NCBI RefSeq assembly: GCF_020535545.1
Contig: NZ_CP084752.1
Span: 3,933,501-3,997,500, forward strand
Source: Roseateles sp. XES5
GTDB lineage: Bacteria > Pseudomonadota > Alphaproteobacteria > Rhizobiales > Rhizobiaceae
Direction of reading: 5' to 3'
Length of the DNA stretch: 64,000 nucleotides
Shown: positions 28,601-36,223 of the stretch, one piece after another
Layout: the number at the start of each line of letters is the position of its first letter
How positions within the stretch are numbered: the stretch's first letter is position 1
Notes under the pieces: generated by a model
The model's database searches: none
The model's input: the letters and a program-made list of their open reading frames with translations, nothing else
Told to the model about the DNA's origin: nothing
Translations under genes and position numbers: made by a program

Positions 28601-28846
28601 TTTTTCGGCCGCGCGGCTCGCCGGCGTGTCATACTGCTCGAAGGCGCGCATGAGTTCGTCCTCGAGGGCGAGAACGGGATTCTCGCGCCGCGAGGCCGGC
28701 TGGACCGTGTCGGAATGGGACTTGCCCACGCCCTGGACCGGGCGTGGCTCGAAGTTGACGAGGCGGGTAAGCTCGCTCAACGGATCATCGTCCGCCAAGA
28801 GGCCCGTTTCACCGGTTCCGCTTCGCGCGAAGTTCTTGTCTGCCAT
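25670..28846 (-). CDS. Large SPOR-domain protein with disordered cytoplasmic region
   Basis: About 1058 residues. A very long acidic, proline- and glutamate-rich N-terminal region contains repeated TPVIET/TPVVET units (residues about 410-450). One transmembrane helix follows near 675-696 (MLIAASLAGLLLIGGGGVYA), then a Thr/Ala-rich periplasmic linker and a C-terminal SPOR domain of about 75 residues (GSYVIQIASLPSEAEAQKSY). SPOR domains bind denuded septal peptidoglycan, so a cell-division role is likely. It lies between argS and nagZ. ATG at 28846 is favoured over a GTG at 28858. Confidence 0.93.
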   Translation of the reverse strand: MADKNFARSGTGETGLLADDDPLSELTRLVNFEPRPVQGVGKSHSDTVQPASRRENPVLALEDELMRAFEQYDTPASRAAEKAAPRHIEPVFDEPQPVVEDRASFLDEVPTRGDARHEDRAQQREPSFADLTVSDETQQAADAALLLADELETSVEEVPSVEAEPVVHTGRQFADRFEPRFEEPARHEPVAEPRFAEPVRGQSREPAFLGLQPLADEPADDMALDLERELELSIGDGFSDDAAQAEAAFVEPMPVAAERHVEPDFDTLMPVDARVERAEPFQAEQAYAGDEPHFVADMTFDTREERARATAEAERQWQAEADEPVFDAEPAYQVEAVEKGAGYDRDALLAEVERFPVPEARSPLSAATAAAVSRSNTPANIASIFGRATPTSRATPTIHREPVMETVRETAREPVMQTPVIETPVIETQVVQTPVVETPVLETPVVEARREPVATPVAAEPEVDFDNMEFDLSDIDLDLSDFQLDEEPVKVEPVKAEPMTVVQPVAAVETPVRREPAVAVPVSTYTTPQAIVTETNDGALPFDPAMIADTDEGVAPVTELDVPQLPVIEKEKPPAYQPDYDFDIDAEMAQLFEPAAKPRVEEPRVVAASPAVAAAIPQPVTQISDVDDFERALEEDFRRSLKQPERMAIPVDPGQANTLYAGDGYDDEAARPRRGMLIAASLAGLLLIGGGGVYAWSAFTGGSASSGEPRVILADKTPVKVVPEEKGGKTVPNQDKAVYDRVAGDTASTPQQEQLVTSTEEPVDVVQRTLTPETLPFDGPEDGTETANAADDENRLLPGVDEPEKVTADGEKQLVSPRKVKTMIVKPDGTLVAREETVGEPAAETAGLETAGLDAKATATTGRASGEAVASATLDADASLRAEQQAGTDAKPRSALAEAANAEVDDIAPVRTVKTTAIGASETASTDDKTPLPGTRPIDQPVTVVGTVTENGNVSGTQTAAATGTQTGEQTQVAAVAPGSYVIQIASLPSEAEAQKSYNSLSSKFSSVIGGRGVDIKKAEIPNKGTFFRVRIPAGSREEANALCNRYKGAGGSCLVTR

Positions 28847-28909
28847 ACTGCTTCCCACTCACAAGCTACAAAGACGCGTTTGCCAGCTTATTGTGGGCAA
28901 ATGGTGACG

Positions 28910-30670
28910 TTATCGCATTTCGTCCGGTGCTGCGGTGCCTGTAATGGACAGGCCCGACTTAAGAACAGACGCGACAGCGTGCACCAGCCCAAGTCTGGCG
29001 ATGGTCAATTCTCTATTTTTATCGTTAACAAACCGTAATTCCGGCTGCTCTTTACCTTTATTCCAGTGTCCATGGAATGCGCTGGCAAGATCATAGAGGT
29101 AAAACGCGATGCGATGGGGCTCCTGCGCCAGTGCAGCGCCCTCGACGACACGGGGATATTCCGCAAGCTTGGCCAGAAGCTGCAACTCGCTCGGATCCTC
29201 GATATTGCCGGCAATCGCGCCGGCCAGATCGAGCGCGGCGATGTCGAGCCCCGGGAAGGCCTCGGCTGCCTGACGGAAGACGGACATGCAGCGCGCATGG
29301 GCATACTGCACGTAGAACACCGGATTGTCCTTGGACTGTTCCGTGACCTTGGCGAAGTCGAAGTCGAGCGGCTCGCTATTCTTGCGGTAGAGCATCATGA
29401 AGCGCACCGAGTCGCGGCCGACCTCCTCGACCACGTCGCGCAGCGTGACGAAGTCGCCGGAGCGCTTCGACATCTTCACCGGCTCGCCGTTGCGATAGAG
29501 CTTGACCAGCTGGCACAGCAGAACCGTCAGCTTCGCCTTGCCTTCGGAAACGGCGCGCGCGACGGCCTCCAGGCGCTTGACGTAACCGCCATGGTCGGCG
29601 CCGAGCACATAGATCATCTCGTCGAAGCCGCGGTCGAACTTGTCCTTGAAGTAGGCGACGTCGGCCGCGAAATAGGTATAGGAGCCGTCCGACTTGATCA
29701 GCGGGCGGTCGATATCGTCACCCACTTCCGTCGAGCGGAACAGCGTCTGCTCGCGGTCTTCCCAGTCTTCCGGAAGCTGGCCCTTCGGCGGCGGCAGCAC
29801 GCCCTTGTAGACATGGCCCTTGAAGGTCAGGTCGTTGATGGCGGTGCGGATCGGCGCGCCGTTGCCGGCATGCAGCGAGCGCTCGGAGAAGAAGATGTCA
29901 TGATTGACGTTGAGGGCGGCCAGATCGTCGCGGATCATCGCCATCATCATCGCGATGGTCTTTTCCTTGACGATGGGCATCCACTGCTGCTCGGTCATGG
30001 CGCGCAGCGACGTGCCATGTTCGGCGGCCAGCGCCTCGCCGACCGGAACGAGATAGTCGCCCGGATAGAGGCCCGACGGGATGTCGCCGATCGCCTCGCC
30101 CAGCGCCTCGCGGTAGCGCAGGAAGGCCGAGCGCGCGAGCACGTCGATCTGCGAGCCCGCGTCGTTGATGTAGTATTCCTTGGTCACGGCATAGCCGGCG
30201 AAGGCGAGCAGGTTGGCGAGCGCGTCGCCGACGACGGCGCCGCGGCAATGGCCGACATGCATCGGGCCGGTCGGGTTGGCCGAGACATATTCCACATTGA
30301 CCTTGCGGCCGGCGCCGAGCGAACCGCGGCCGTAATCCGTGCCGGCCTCGACCATGGCGGCAAGCAGCTTCTGCCAATAGGGTACGGCAAGGCGCACATT
30401 GATGAAGCCGGGGCCGGCGACGCTGACCTCGCTCACTTCGGGATCGTTCTTCAGCTCGGCGACGATGAGGTCGGCGAGCGCGCGGGGATTGAGGCCAAGC
30501 GGCTTGGCGAGAACCATCGCCGCGTTGGTCGCGACGTCGCCATGGCTCGCATCGCGCGGCGGTTCGACGCTGATGCGGCCGAAATCGAGCTCGGCGCGTT
30601 TTTCACGCACGACCTCAAGTCCTTCGAGTACGTTTTTGATTCTGTTGTCGAAGTCTGTAAAAAGGTTCAT
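28910..30670 (-). CDS. argS: Arginyl-tRNA synthetase
   Basis: 586 residues, [18 protein letters not shown]. The class I HIGH-like site is [16 protein letters not shown] and the KMSKS loop is [20 protein letters not shown] anticodon-binding domain is at the C-terminus. The start at 30670 fits the family; two earlier in-frame ATGs (30679, 30685) are close by. It is the second gene of the dgt-argS-SPOR-nagZ-scp run. Confidence 0.96.
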   Translation of the reverse strand: MNLFTDFDNRIKNVLEGLEVVREKRAELDFGRISVEPPRDASHGDVATNAAMVLAKPLGLNPRALADLIVAELKNDPEVSEVSVAGPGFINVRLAVPYWQKLLAAMVEAGTDYGRGSLGAGRKVNVEYVSANPTGPMHVGHCRGAVVGDALANLLAFAGYAVTKEYYINDAGSQIDVLARSAFLRYREALGEAIGDIPSGLYPGDYLVPVGEALAAEHGTSLRAMTEQQWMPIVKEKTIAMMMAMIRDDLAALNVNHDIFFSERSLHAGNGAPIRTAINDLTFKGHVYKGVLPPPKGQLPEDWEDREQTLFRSTEVGDDIDRPLIKSDGSYTYFAADVAYFKDKFDRGFDEMIYVLGADHGGYVKRLEAVARAVSEGKAKLTVLLCQLVKLYRNGEPVKMSKRSGDFVTLRDVVEEVGRDSVRFMMLYRKNSEPLDFDFAKVTEQSKDNPVFYVQYAHARCMSVFRQAAEAFPGLDIAALDLAGAIAGNIEDPSELQLLAKLAEYPRVVEGAALAQEPHRIAFYLYDLASAFHGHWNKGKEQPELRFVNDKNRELTIARLGLVHAVASVLKSGLSITGTAAPDEMR

Positions 30671-30737
30671 CTCATCCATCCGCACGCAGCCGCCCGTTGC
30701 GGGCTTTTTCTGCGAAGAAGTTCAGGTGCGCGGCTGA

Positions 30738-31958
30738 CTATCGCAATTCCGGAGTATGGTCAAACAGCCGCCGGTGGGTGTTGATCGCGTAGTTGTCGGT
30801 CATTCCGGCGAGATAGTCGCCGACATGACGGGCGCGCGCCGATTCCGGCATGGTGGCGATGCGGTCCACCCAATAGTGCCCCTGCATCAGCTGCGGGTCG
30901 TCCATATAGGCGTGGTAGAGGTCGGTCAGGATGGAGGCGGCGTTCGCCCTCACCCGCATGACCTCGGGATGGCGGTAGATGCGCGAGAACAGCAGCTTCT
31001 TGATCTGCTTGTCCGTCACCGACATCGCCTCGGAGAAGGTCGCCAGGCAGCGATGAGCCTTGCGCACGTCGTCGGCGCTTTCCGGCCGCTCGTCGCGGAT
31101 CGCCTGCTGGGCATAGCCGATGACGTCCTCCACCATGGCGGTGATCTGCCGGCGCATGATCTCGTGGGTGAAGCGTGAGGCTTCGAGGCCCGGATAGCGC
31201 TCGTGCACGCCGCGCATCAGTTTTGCCAGGAACGGCACCTCCTCCAGCATCTCGAAGGTCAGGTAGCCGGAGCGCAGGCCGTCGTCGATGTCATGGGTGT
31301 TGTAGGCGATGTCGTCGGCGATGGCCGCGACCTGCGCCTCCATGCTGGCGAAGCTGCCGAGCTCCAGGTCGTGCAGGGCGCAATATTCGAGGATCGGCCG
31401 GGGCACGTCATCGCCCTCAGTGCATTCGCCCGTCGGGCCGATCAGCGGACCGTTGTGCTTGACGAGGCCTTCCAGGCTCTCCCAGGTGAGGTTCAGCCCG
31501 TCGAATTCGGCGTAGCGCCGTTCCAGCTTGGTGACGATGCGCAGCGACTGGGCATTGTGGTCGAAGCCGCCGAAGGGTTCCAGCACCTCGTGCAGCGCGT
31601 CCTCGCCGGTATGGCCGAAGGGCGTATGGCCGAAATCATGCACCAGCGCGACGCCTTCGGCGAGGTCCTCGTCGAGTTTCAGGGCGCGGGCGAGCGCCCG
31701 GGCGATCTGCGCCACCTCGATCGTATGGGTCAGGCGCGTGCGGTAATGGTCGCCATCGGCGGCGATGAAGACCTGCGTCTTGTGCTTCAGGCGGCGGAAG
31801 GCGGTGGTGTGCACGATGCGGTCGCGGTCGCGCTGGAAATCGGAACGCGTCGGGCTTTCCGGCTCCGGGAAGAGCCGCCCGCGGGTCGCCCAGGGGTCGG
31901 AAGCATAGATGGCGCGCTGCCCCGCGCCGAAACCCAGCGCATGTCTGTCAAACGTCAT
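30738..31958 (-). CDS. dgt: dGTP triphosphohydrolase-like HD protein
   Basis: 406 residues. HD-domain enzyme that hydrolyses deoxynucleoside triphosphates to nucleosides and tripolyphosphate. Visible motifs are [21 protein letters not shown], the HD pair [16 protein letters not shown] and [15 protein letters not shown]. Type 2 Dgt-like length. It is divergent from erpA across a 219-base gap, so the long minus-strand gene run probably starts here. Confidence 0.95.
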   Translation of the reverse strand: MTFDRHALGFGAGQRAIYASDPWATRGRLFPEPESPTRSDFQRDRDRIVHTTAFRRLKHKTQVFIAADGDHYRTRLTHTIEVAQIARALARALKLDEDLAEGVALVHDFGHTPFGHTGEDALHEVLEPFGGFDHNAQSLRIVTKLERRYAEFDGLNLTWESLEGLVKHNGPLIGPTGECTEGDDVPRPILEYCALHDLELGSFASMEAQVAAIADDIAYNTHDIDDGLRSGYLTFEMLEEVPFLAKLMRGVHERYPGLEASRFTHEIMRRQITAMVEDVIGYAQQAIRDERPESADDVRKAHRCLATFSEAMSVTDKQIKKLLFSRIYRHPEVMRVRANAASILTDLYHAYMDDPQLMQGHYWVDRIATMPESARARHVGDYLAGMTDNYAINTHRRLFDHTPELR

Positions 31959-32177
31959 TCGTCACCTGCATTCGCGCCGCCCATTGACGCGGCCTCAATG
32001 CCTTCATACCTATAGTGTGCACAGCGGCAAGTCCGGCCGCAAGCTGCGCCTGAAAGACAAGTGTTTTCAATATTTTGTTTTCAGTATCGCCGCTGAGGCC
32101 GGAAGATGGGCGATCCATTCGCCACCCGCGTTCGACAAGCGATTCTCTCCGGATCTTGACCCCGGCAGGAGGCAGAC

Positions 32178-32510
32178 ATGACCGACAAGTCCGTAACCAT
32201 CTCCGACGCCGCCGCCCGACGCATCGCGGCGATCCTCGGCTCCGCCCCGGAAAAGCAGGCCCTTCGCGTCTCCGTCGAAGGCGGCGGCTGTTCCGGCTTT
32301 TCCTATAAGTTCGACCTCGTCGAAGACCAGCAGGACGACGACCTGGTGCTTCAGAAGGACGACGCCACCGTGCTGATCGACCAGCTCTCCCTCGTCTATA
32401 TGGACGGATCGGAGATCGATTTCGTCGACAACCTGCTTGGCCAGTCCTTCCAGATCAAGAACCCGAACGCCGTCGCAAGCTGCGGCTGCGGCACCAGCTT
32501 CTCGATCTGA
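32178..32510 (+). CDS. erpA: Iron-sulfur cluster insertion protein ErpA
   Basis: 110 residues, A-type carrier. The three cluster-binding cysteines are visible in GGGCSGFSY and ASCGCGTSF. It passes iron-sulfur clusters to apo-enzymes. A strong AGGAGG ribosome binding site precedes the ATG. xth follows 23 bases later in the same direction, probably on the same transcript. Confidence 0.95.
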   Translation: MTDKSVTISDAAARRIAAILGSAPEKQALRVSVEGGGCSGFSYKFDLVEDQQDDDLVLQKDDATVLIDQLSLVYMDGSEIDFVDNLLGQSFQIKNPNAVASCGCGTSFSI

Positions 32511-32533
32511 CCTCAACCCGACAGGACCCCCGC

Positions 32534-33334
32534 ATGCCGATCAAGATTGCCACCTGGAACATCAACGGCGTGCGGGCGCGCATCGACAATCTCGTCGCCT
32601 GGCTGAAGGAATCCAATCCCGATATCGTCGGCCTGCAGGAAATCAAGACCGTCGACGAGAGCTTTCCGCGCGCCGAGATCGAGGCGCTCGGCTATCACGT
32701 CGAGACGCATGGCCAGAAGGGCTTCAACGGCGTCGCCCTGCTCTCCAAGATCAGGCCGGACGAGGTGAACCGCGGCCTACCCGGCGACGAGGGCGACGAG
32801 CAGTCGCGTTTCATCGAGGGCGTCTTTTCCGTCGAGGGCGGCGTCGTCCGCTTCTGCTCGCTGTACCTGCCCAACGGCAACCCCGCCGACGACCCGGTGA
32901 AATATCCCTACAAGCTGTCCTGGATGGACCGGCTCATCGCCTTTGCCGAGGATCGCCTCGCGCTGGAAGAGCCGCTGATCCTTGCCGGCGACTACAATGT
33001 CATTCCTGAGCCGCACGACTGCTGGGACGTCAAGGTCTGGGAACGGGACGCGCTCTACCTGCCCGCCACGCGCCAGACCTTCCGCCGTCTCGAGAACCTC
33101 GGCCTGACCGATGCCGTGCGCGCCTCGAGCGATGCGACGCCGCTCTATACGTTCTGGGATTACCAGGGGGGCTGCTGGCCGAAGAACTTCGGCATCCGCA
33201 TCGACCATCTCATGCTGTCCGCCGAAGCCTCGGACCGCCTCGTCTCGACGGCGGTGGAAAAGCACGTGCGCAACTGGGAAAAGCCCTCGGACCACGTGCC
33301 GGTCGTCGCGGTGCTGGATTACGCCGCGGCATAG
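32534..33334 (+). CDS. xth: Exodeoxyribonuclease III
   Basis: 266 residues, MPIKIATWNINGVRARIDNL. The AP-endonuclease fold is marked by DIVGLQEIKT, ILAGDYNVIPEPHDCWD and the final PSDHVPVVAVLD with the catalytic Asp-His. It repairs abasic sites in DNA. The 3' flank (33335-33465) contains a rhizobial-style imperfect palindrome CCTCTCCCC...GGGGCGAGG and no gene. Confidence 0.96.
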   Translation: MPIKIATWNINGVRARIDNLVAWLKESNPDIVGLQEIKTVDESFPRAEIEALGYHVETHGQKGFNGVALLSKIRPDEVNRGLPGDEGDEQSRFIEGVFSVEGGVVRFCSLYLPNGNPADDPVKYPYKLSWMDRLIAFAEDRLALEEPLILAGDYNVIPEPHDCWDVKVWERDALYLPATRQTFRRLENLGLTDAVRASSDATPLYTFWDYQGGCWPKNFGIRIDHLMLSAEASDRLVSTAVEKHVRNWEKPSDHVPVVAVLDYAAA

Positions 33335-33465
33335 CCGGCGGCGCAATACCTCTCACCCACGCGCCATCACCCTCTCCCCATCAACGGGGCGAGGACGGCA
33401 AGAGGCACCGATTCTCAAAAGGGAATGTCCGGATGGCCGCCGCGCCAGCGGCTGGCCGTCCCGCC

Positions 33466-34269
33466 TCAATCGCCGGGATTGAAGCGGATGTTCTGCGCCA
33501 GCGCGACACCACGGCGGCGTTCTTCCTCGCTGGCCACCGAGAAGGCCTCTTCCTGCGTGGCCTGAAGCCAGGCACAGTCCTTGGGCAGGCAGTGGTCGAG
33601 CGCGGCGGTCATGAAGGCGAGGCCGCGGGCGACGTCGCCTTCCTGGAAGATGATGTTGCCGAAGAGCCCCATGGCGCCGGCATGGCCGTTATTGCGCGCG
33701 CGGTTCAGCCACTTCTTGGCCTGGTGCACGCTGACGGAACCGCCCTCGCCGGTCAGCATCATGCGGCCGAGCTGGAACTGGGCTTCCGGAATGCCGAAGG
33801 CGGACGCGGCCTGGAAATAGAGCTGGCGGGCCTGCGTGAGGTCGATCTTGACGGGGCTGTTGGGAATGCCGCGACGGTAGTAGCTGGCAAGCGAGATCAG
33901 CGCATTGGCGAAGTAACTGGTGTCCTGGGATTCCGGCTCGACGCCGGCCTGGGCGATCTCACTGTAGATCTTGAAGGCTTCGAGATCGTCTTCCTGCACG
34001 CCGTCGCCATCGGCATACATGTTGGCGAGCTTCCAGCGCGAGGCCGTATGGCCCTTTTCCGCCGCGTAGCGATAGGCCTCGACGGCATCGCTCTTGCGGC
34101 CCTCCTTGTAGGAGGAAAAACCGAATTTGAAGAGGTCGAACGGACCGCTTTCCTTGCTGACGCCGGACTGAGGATCGAATGCGAGGGCCTGGGGCGCCAT
34201 CCAGGAGGACAGCGACAGGCAAAGGCCCATTACCAGTACTTTCATCGGCATCAACTCGGGCTTCGGCAT
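33466..34269 (-). CDS. exoR: ExoR, periplasmic Sel1-repeat regulator of ExoS/ChvI
   Basis: About 267 residues. Signal peptide (MKVLVMGLCLSLSSWMAPQALA) followed by Sel1/TPR repeats: DAVEAYRYAAEKGHTASRW, LANMYADGDGVQEDD, AQFQLGRMMLTGEGG, AKKWLNRARNNGHAGAMGLF. In Sinorhizobium and Agrobacterium ExoR holds the ExoS sensor inactive and is degraded at low pH or on host contact, which switches on succinoglycan production and represses motility. The start at 34269 gives a length close to known ExoR; the frame is open to 34452. Confidence 0.93.
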   Translation of the reverse strand: MPKPELMPMKVLVMGLCLSLSSWMAPQALAFDPQSGVSKESGPFDLFKFGFSSYKEGRKSDAVEAYRYAAEKGHTASRWKLANMYADGDGVQEDDLEAFKIYSEIAQAGVEPESQDTSYFANALISLASYYRRGIPNSPVKIDLTQARQLYFQAASAFGIPEAQFQLGRMMLTGEGGSVSVHQAKKWLNRARNNGHAGAMGLFGNIIFQEGDVARGLAFMTAALDHCLPKDCAWLQATQEEAFSVASEEERRRGVALAQNIRFNPGD

Positions 34270-34634
34270 CACTTTTACAATTCCGCGCCGCGCCTTCTTC
34301 GCTGTTCCGGACCGGACATACACGGCTCTCGTGCAGGTTTCCGGCAATTCCGGCGACAATGACATCGGCTGGCTCATCGTTTCCCTAGGGCGCGGTTCCA
34401 CGCGTCTACATGCCCCTATCGCTGCGCCCCGTTTGTGGCGGGAAATGGACATTTGGACGCTTGCCTAGGGGTGTAGCAAACTCTGGAAAAAAATGTGTTG
34501 CGATTCCGTCACATTTTTTCACAGCCCGCTGTGATTTCCCCAGGAGGCACGGCCCGGCGCAAGAAAGCGTTAACCAACAAAAAGGGCCCGGCGATGACGC
34601 CGGGCCCGATTCTGACCGTTAAGAGGTCCGCCGA
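34270..34634. other. Gap between fadL end and exoR start
   Basis: The exoR frame stays open upstream to 34452 but without family similarity, so this is more likely leader and promoter DNA. It contains the fadL terminator at 34579. No other gene is visible. Confidence 0.5.
34579..34607 (-). terminator. Terminator of fadL
   Basis: GGGCCCGGCG pairs perfectly with CGCCGGGCCC over ATGA; on the minus strand it is followed by TTTTTGTTGG. It lies 28 bases past the fadL stop. Confidence 0.9.
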
Positions 34635-35867
34635 TCAGAATTTAACCTTCAGGGACGTCGTGACCGCGGAGACGAGATCGGTGTCGAAATCGTAGGTCGC
34701 GCGGTTGCCGTAGGTGCGGCCGTCGATCGTGACCGGACGGGACTCGCCGCTCGTCAGGATGCCGAGCGCGCCGCCGAGGCGGAACTCGACGTTCTGGGTC
34801 GGCGCGTAGGAAACGCCAGCGCCGACCGTCCAGGTGTCGGTGTGCGTGCCCATGCCGGTGCTGACGCCACGATCCCAGGTCAGGCTGACCGCGCCGCTCC
34901 ACTGGTCGTTGAACTTGTGGCCGACGCCGCCGGTGATCGCCCAGCCATCACGATAGAGCAGGTCGAGGGACGTTGCTTCCGTCGGGCTGTTCGTGCGGCA
35001 GGCAGCCAGGGCGCGCGTCGCTTCCGGGCAGAACGCGATGCTCTGGAGCTGGCTCCAGTCGGTCCACTTGACGCCGCCGAAGACCAGCCAGCCCGGCGCG
35101 ACGCCGGTCTGGAACTTGAATTCCAGCGAGTCCGGCATGCTGGCCGAACCGAAGACCGGGATGACCGCGCCCGTGACCTGGCTCAGGTTGAGCGTGCCGG
35201 TGATGTTGTCGAGATCGACCGCGCTGTTATAGACGAGGCTCGTGCGGAGCGCATATTCCTCGATCTCGTAGGCAACGCCGGCGCGCCAGCCCCAGCCGTC
35301 GCCCTCGAGGCCCAGATGACCGATGCCGGTACGGCCGAGCGGAATGACCGCCGTGCTGACCAGACGATCCTGGAAGCCGGAAATTTCCTGGTAGAAGCCG
35401 CCGGCGATCAGACGCAGCTGGCCCTGTCCCATGTCGAAGGAATAGGAGCAGGTCGTCGCGTAGTTGCGGCTCTTCAGGTTGGTTTCGATGTTTTCGTTCG
35501 CACCGGCCCAGTCGGCACCCTGATTGAGGTGTGCGCCCCACGGCTCGGAGTAATCAGCGATACAGTCGACGGCATCGCCGAACGAGGCCTTGAAGCCGAC
35601 GCGCGGAACCAGATAGCTGTCCGTCGCGCGGATGCCCTGGCTCGGACGACCGCTGATATTGCCGCCGTCAGCCGGGTTGTCGACGACGTTGTTCAGCTTG
35701 CGCTGCGGGTTGACATAGGTCAGGCCCGTTTCGATCGCGTAGCCCGAGGGCTCGAACAGCAGATCGATGTTGTAACCGGCACGCTCAAGGCCGCCAGCAT
35801 GAGCAGACGTCGCCGTCAGCAGCGCAACCGCCGCCAAAGCACCTACGCCGACATTCTTCTTACGCAT
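34635..35867 (-). CDS. OmpP1/FadL-family outer-membrane transporter
   Basis: 410 residues. Signal peptide MRKKNVGVGALAAVALLTAT ends at SAHA, then beta-barrel sequence ending in the aromatic-terminated strand TTSLKVKF typical of outer-membrane proteins. FadL proteins import long-chain fatty acids or other hydrophobic compounds. The ATG follows GGGGAGGA. A 356-base upstream gap carries several inverted repeats that may be operators. Substrate is not deducible. Confidence 0.9.
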   Translation of the reverse strand: MRKKNVGVGALAAVALLTATSAHAGGLERAGYNIDLLFEPSGYAIETGLTYVNPQRKLNNVVDNPADGGNISGRPSQGIRATDSYLVPRVGFKASFGDAVDCIADYSEPWGAHLNQGADWAGANENIETNLKSRNYATTCSYSFDMGQGQLRLIAGGFYQEISGFQDRLVSTAVIPLGRTGIGHLGLEGDGWGWRAGVAYEIEEYALRTSLVYNSAVDLDNITGTLNLSQVTGAVIPVFGSASMPDSLEFKFQTGVAPGWLVFGGVKWTDWSQLQSIAFCPEATRALAACRTNSPTEATSLDLLYRDGWAITGGVGHKFNDQWSGAVSLTWDRGVSTGMGTHTDTWTVGAGVSYAPTQNVEFRLGGALGILTSGESRPVTIDGRTYGNRATYDFDTDLVSAVTTSLKVKF

Positions 35868-35953
35868 AAAGTCCTCCCCTGCGTGGCTCGCGCGGCCGAC
35901 AGCTGCCTCCGTCCCGCGCCTCTCCGAACATGACTATCGAAGACGCGCGCCAG

Positions 35954-36105
35954 CTTGGCAAATCCAAGTTTTAGCCCCTCATTTCCCGACAGAGGCGAAT
36001 AAATTACGTAAGATTTTTCTGAAGACCCTCAGCAATCCGTCGCGAAGGAATTAAATTCCACGCGGCAAAGAATATCGCCATCGAATCGGAATGGATTTCC
36101 AATCC
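35954..36105. promoter_or_regulatory. Cluster of dyads upstream of fadL
   Basis: The 356-base gap 35868-36223 holds no gene but three inverted repeats: CTTGGCAAATCCAAG at 35954-35968, GGAATTAAATTCC at 36047-36059, and GGAATGGATTTCCAATCC at 36088-36105. The region is AT-richer than its surroundings. These are candidate operator sites for the fadL promoter, which reads leftward. The regulator is unknown. Confidence 0.45.
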
Positions 36106-36166
36106 GCCGCAATCGTGTCACATTTTGACCACAACGGATTTTTTGCGAACCACCCCTTGAATAGAA

Positions 36167-36193
36167 AACCGCGCCGGGGCGTCCGGCGCGGTT
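36167..36193 (-). terminator. Terminator of valS
   Basis: AACCGCGCCGG pairs with CCGGCGCGGTT over a five-base loop; on the minus strand it is followed by TTCTATTC. It sits about 30 bases beyond the valS stop. Confidence 0.85.
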
Positions 36194-36223
36194 CTCAGGG
36201 CTTTGCGGTGTGTATCGAGAGAA

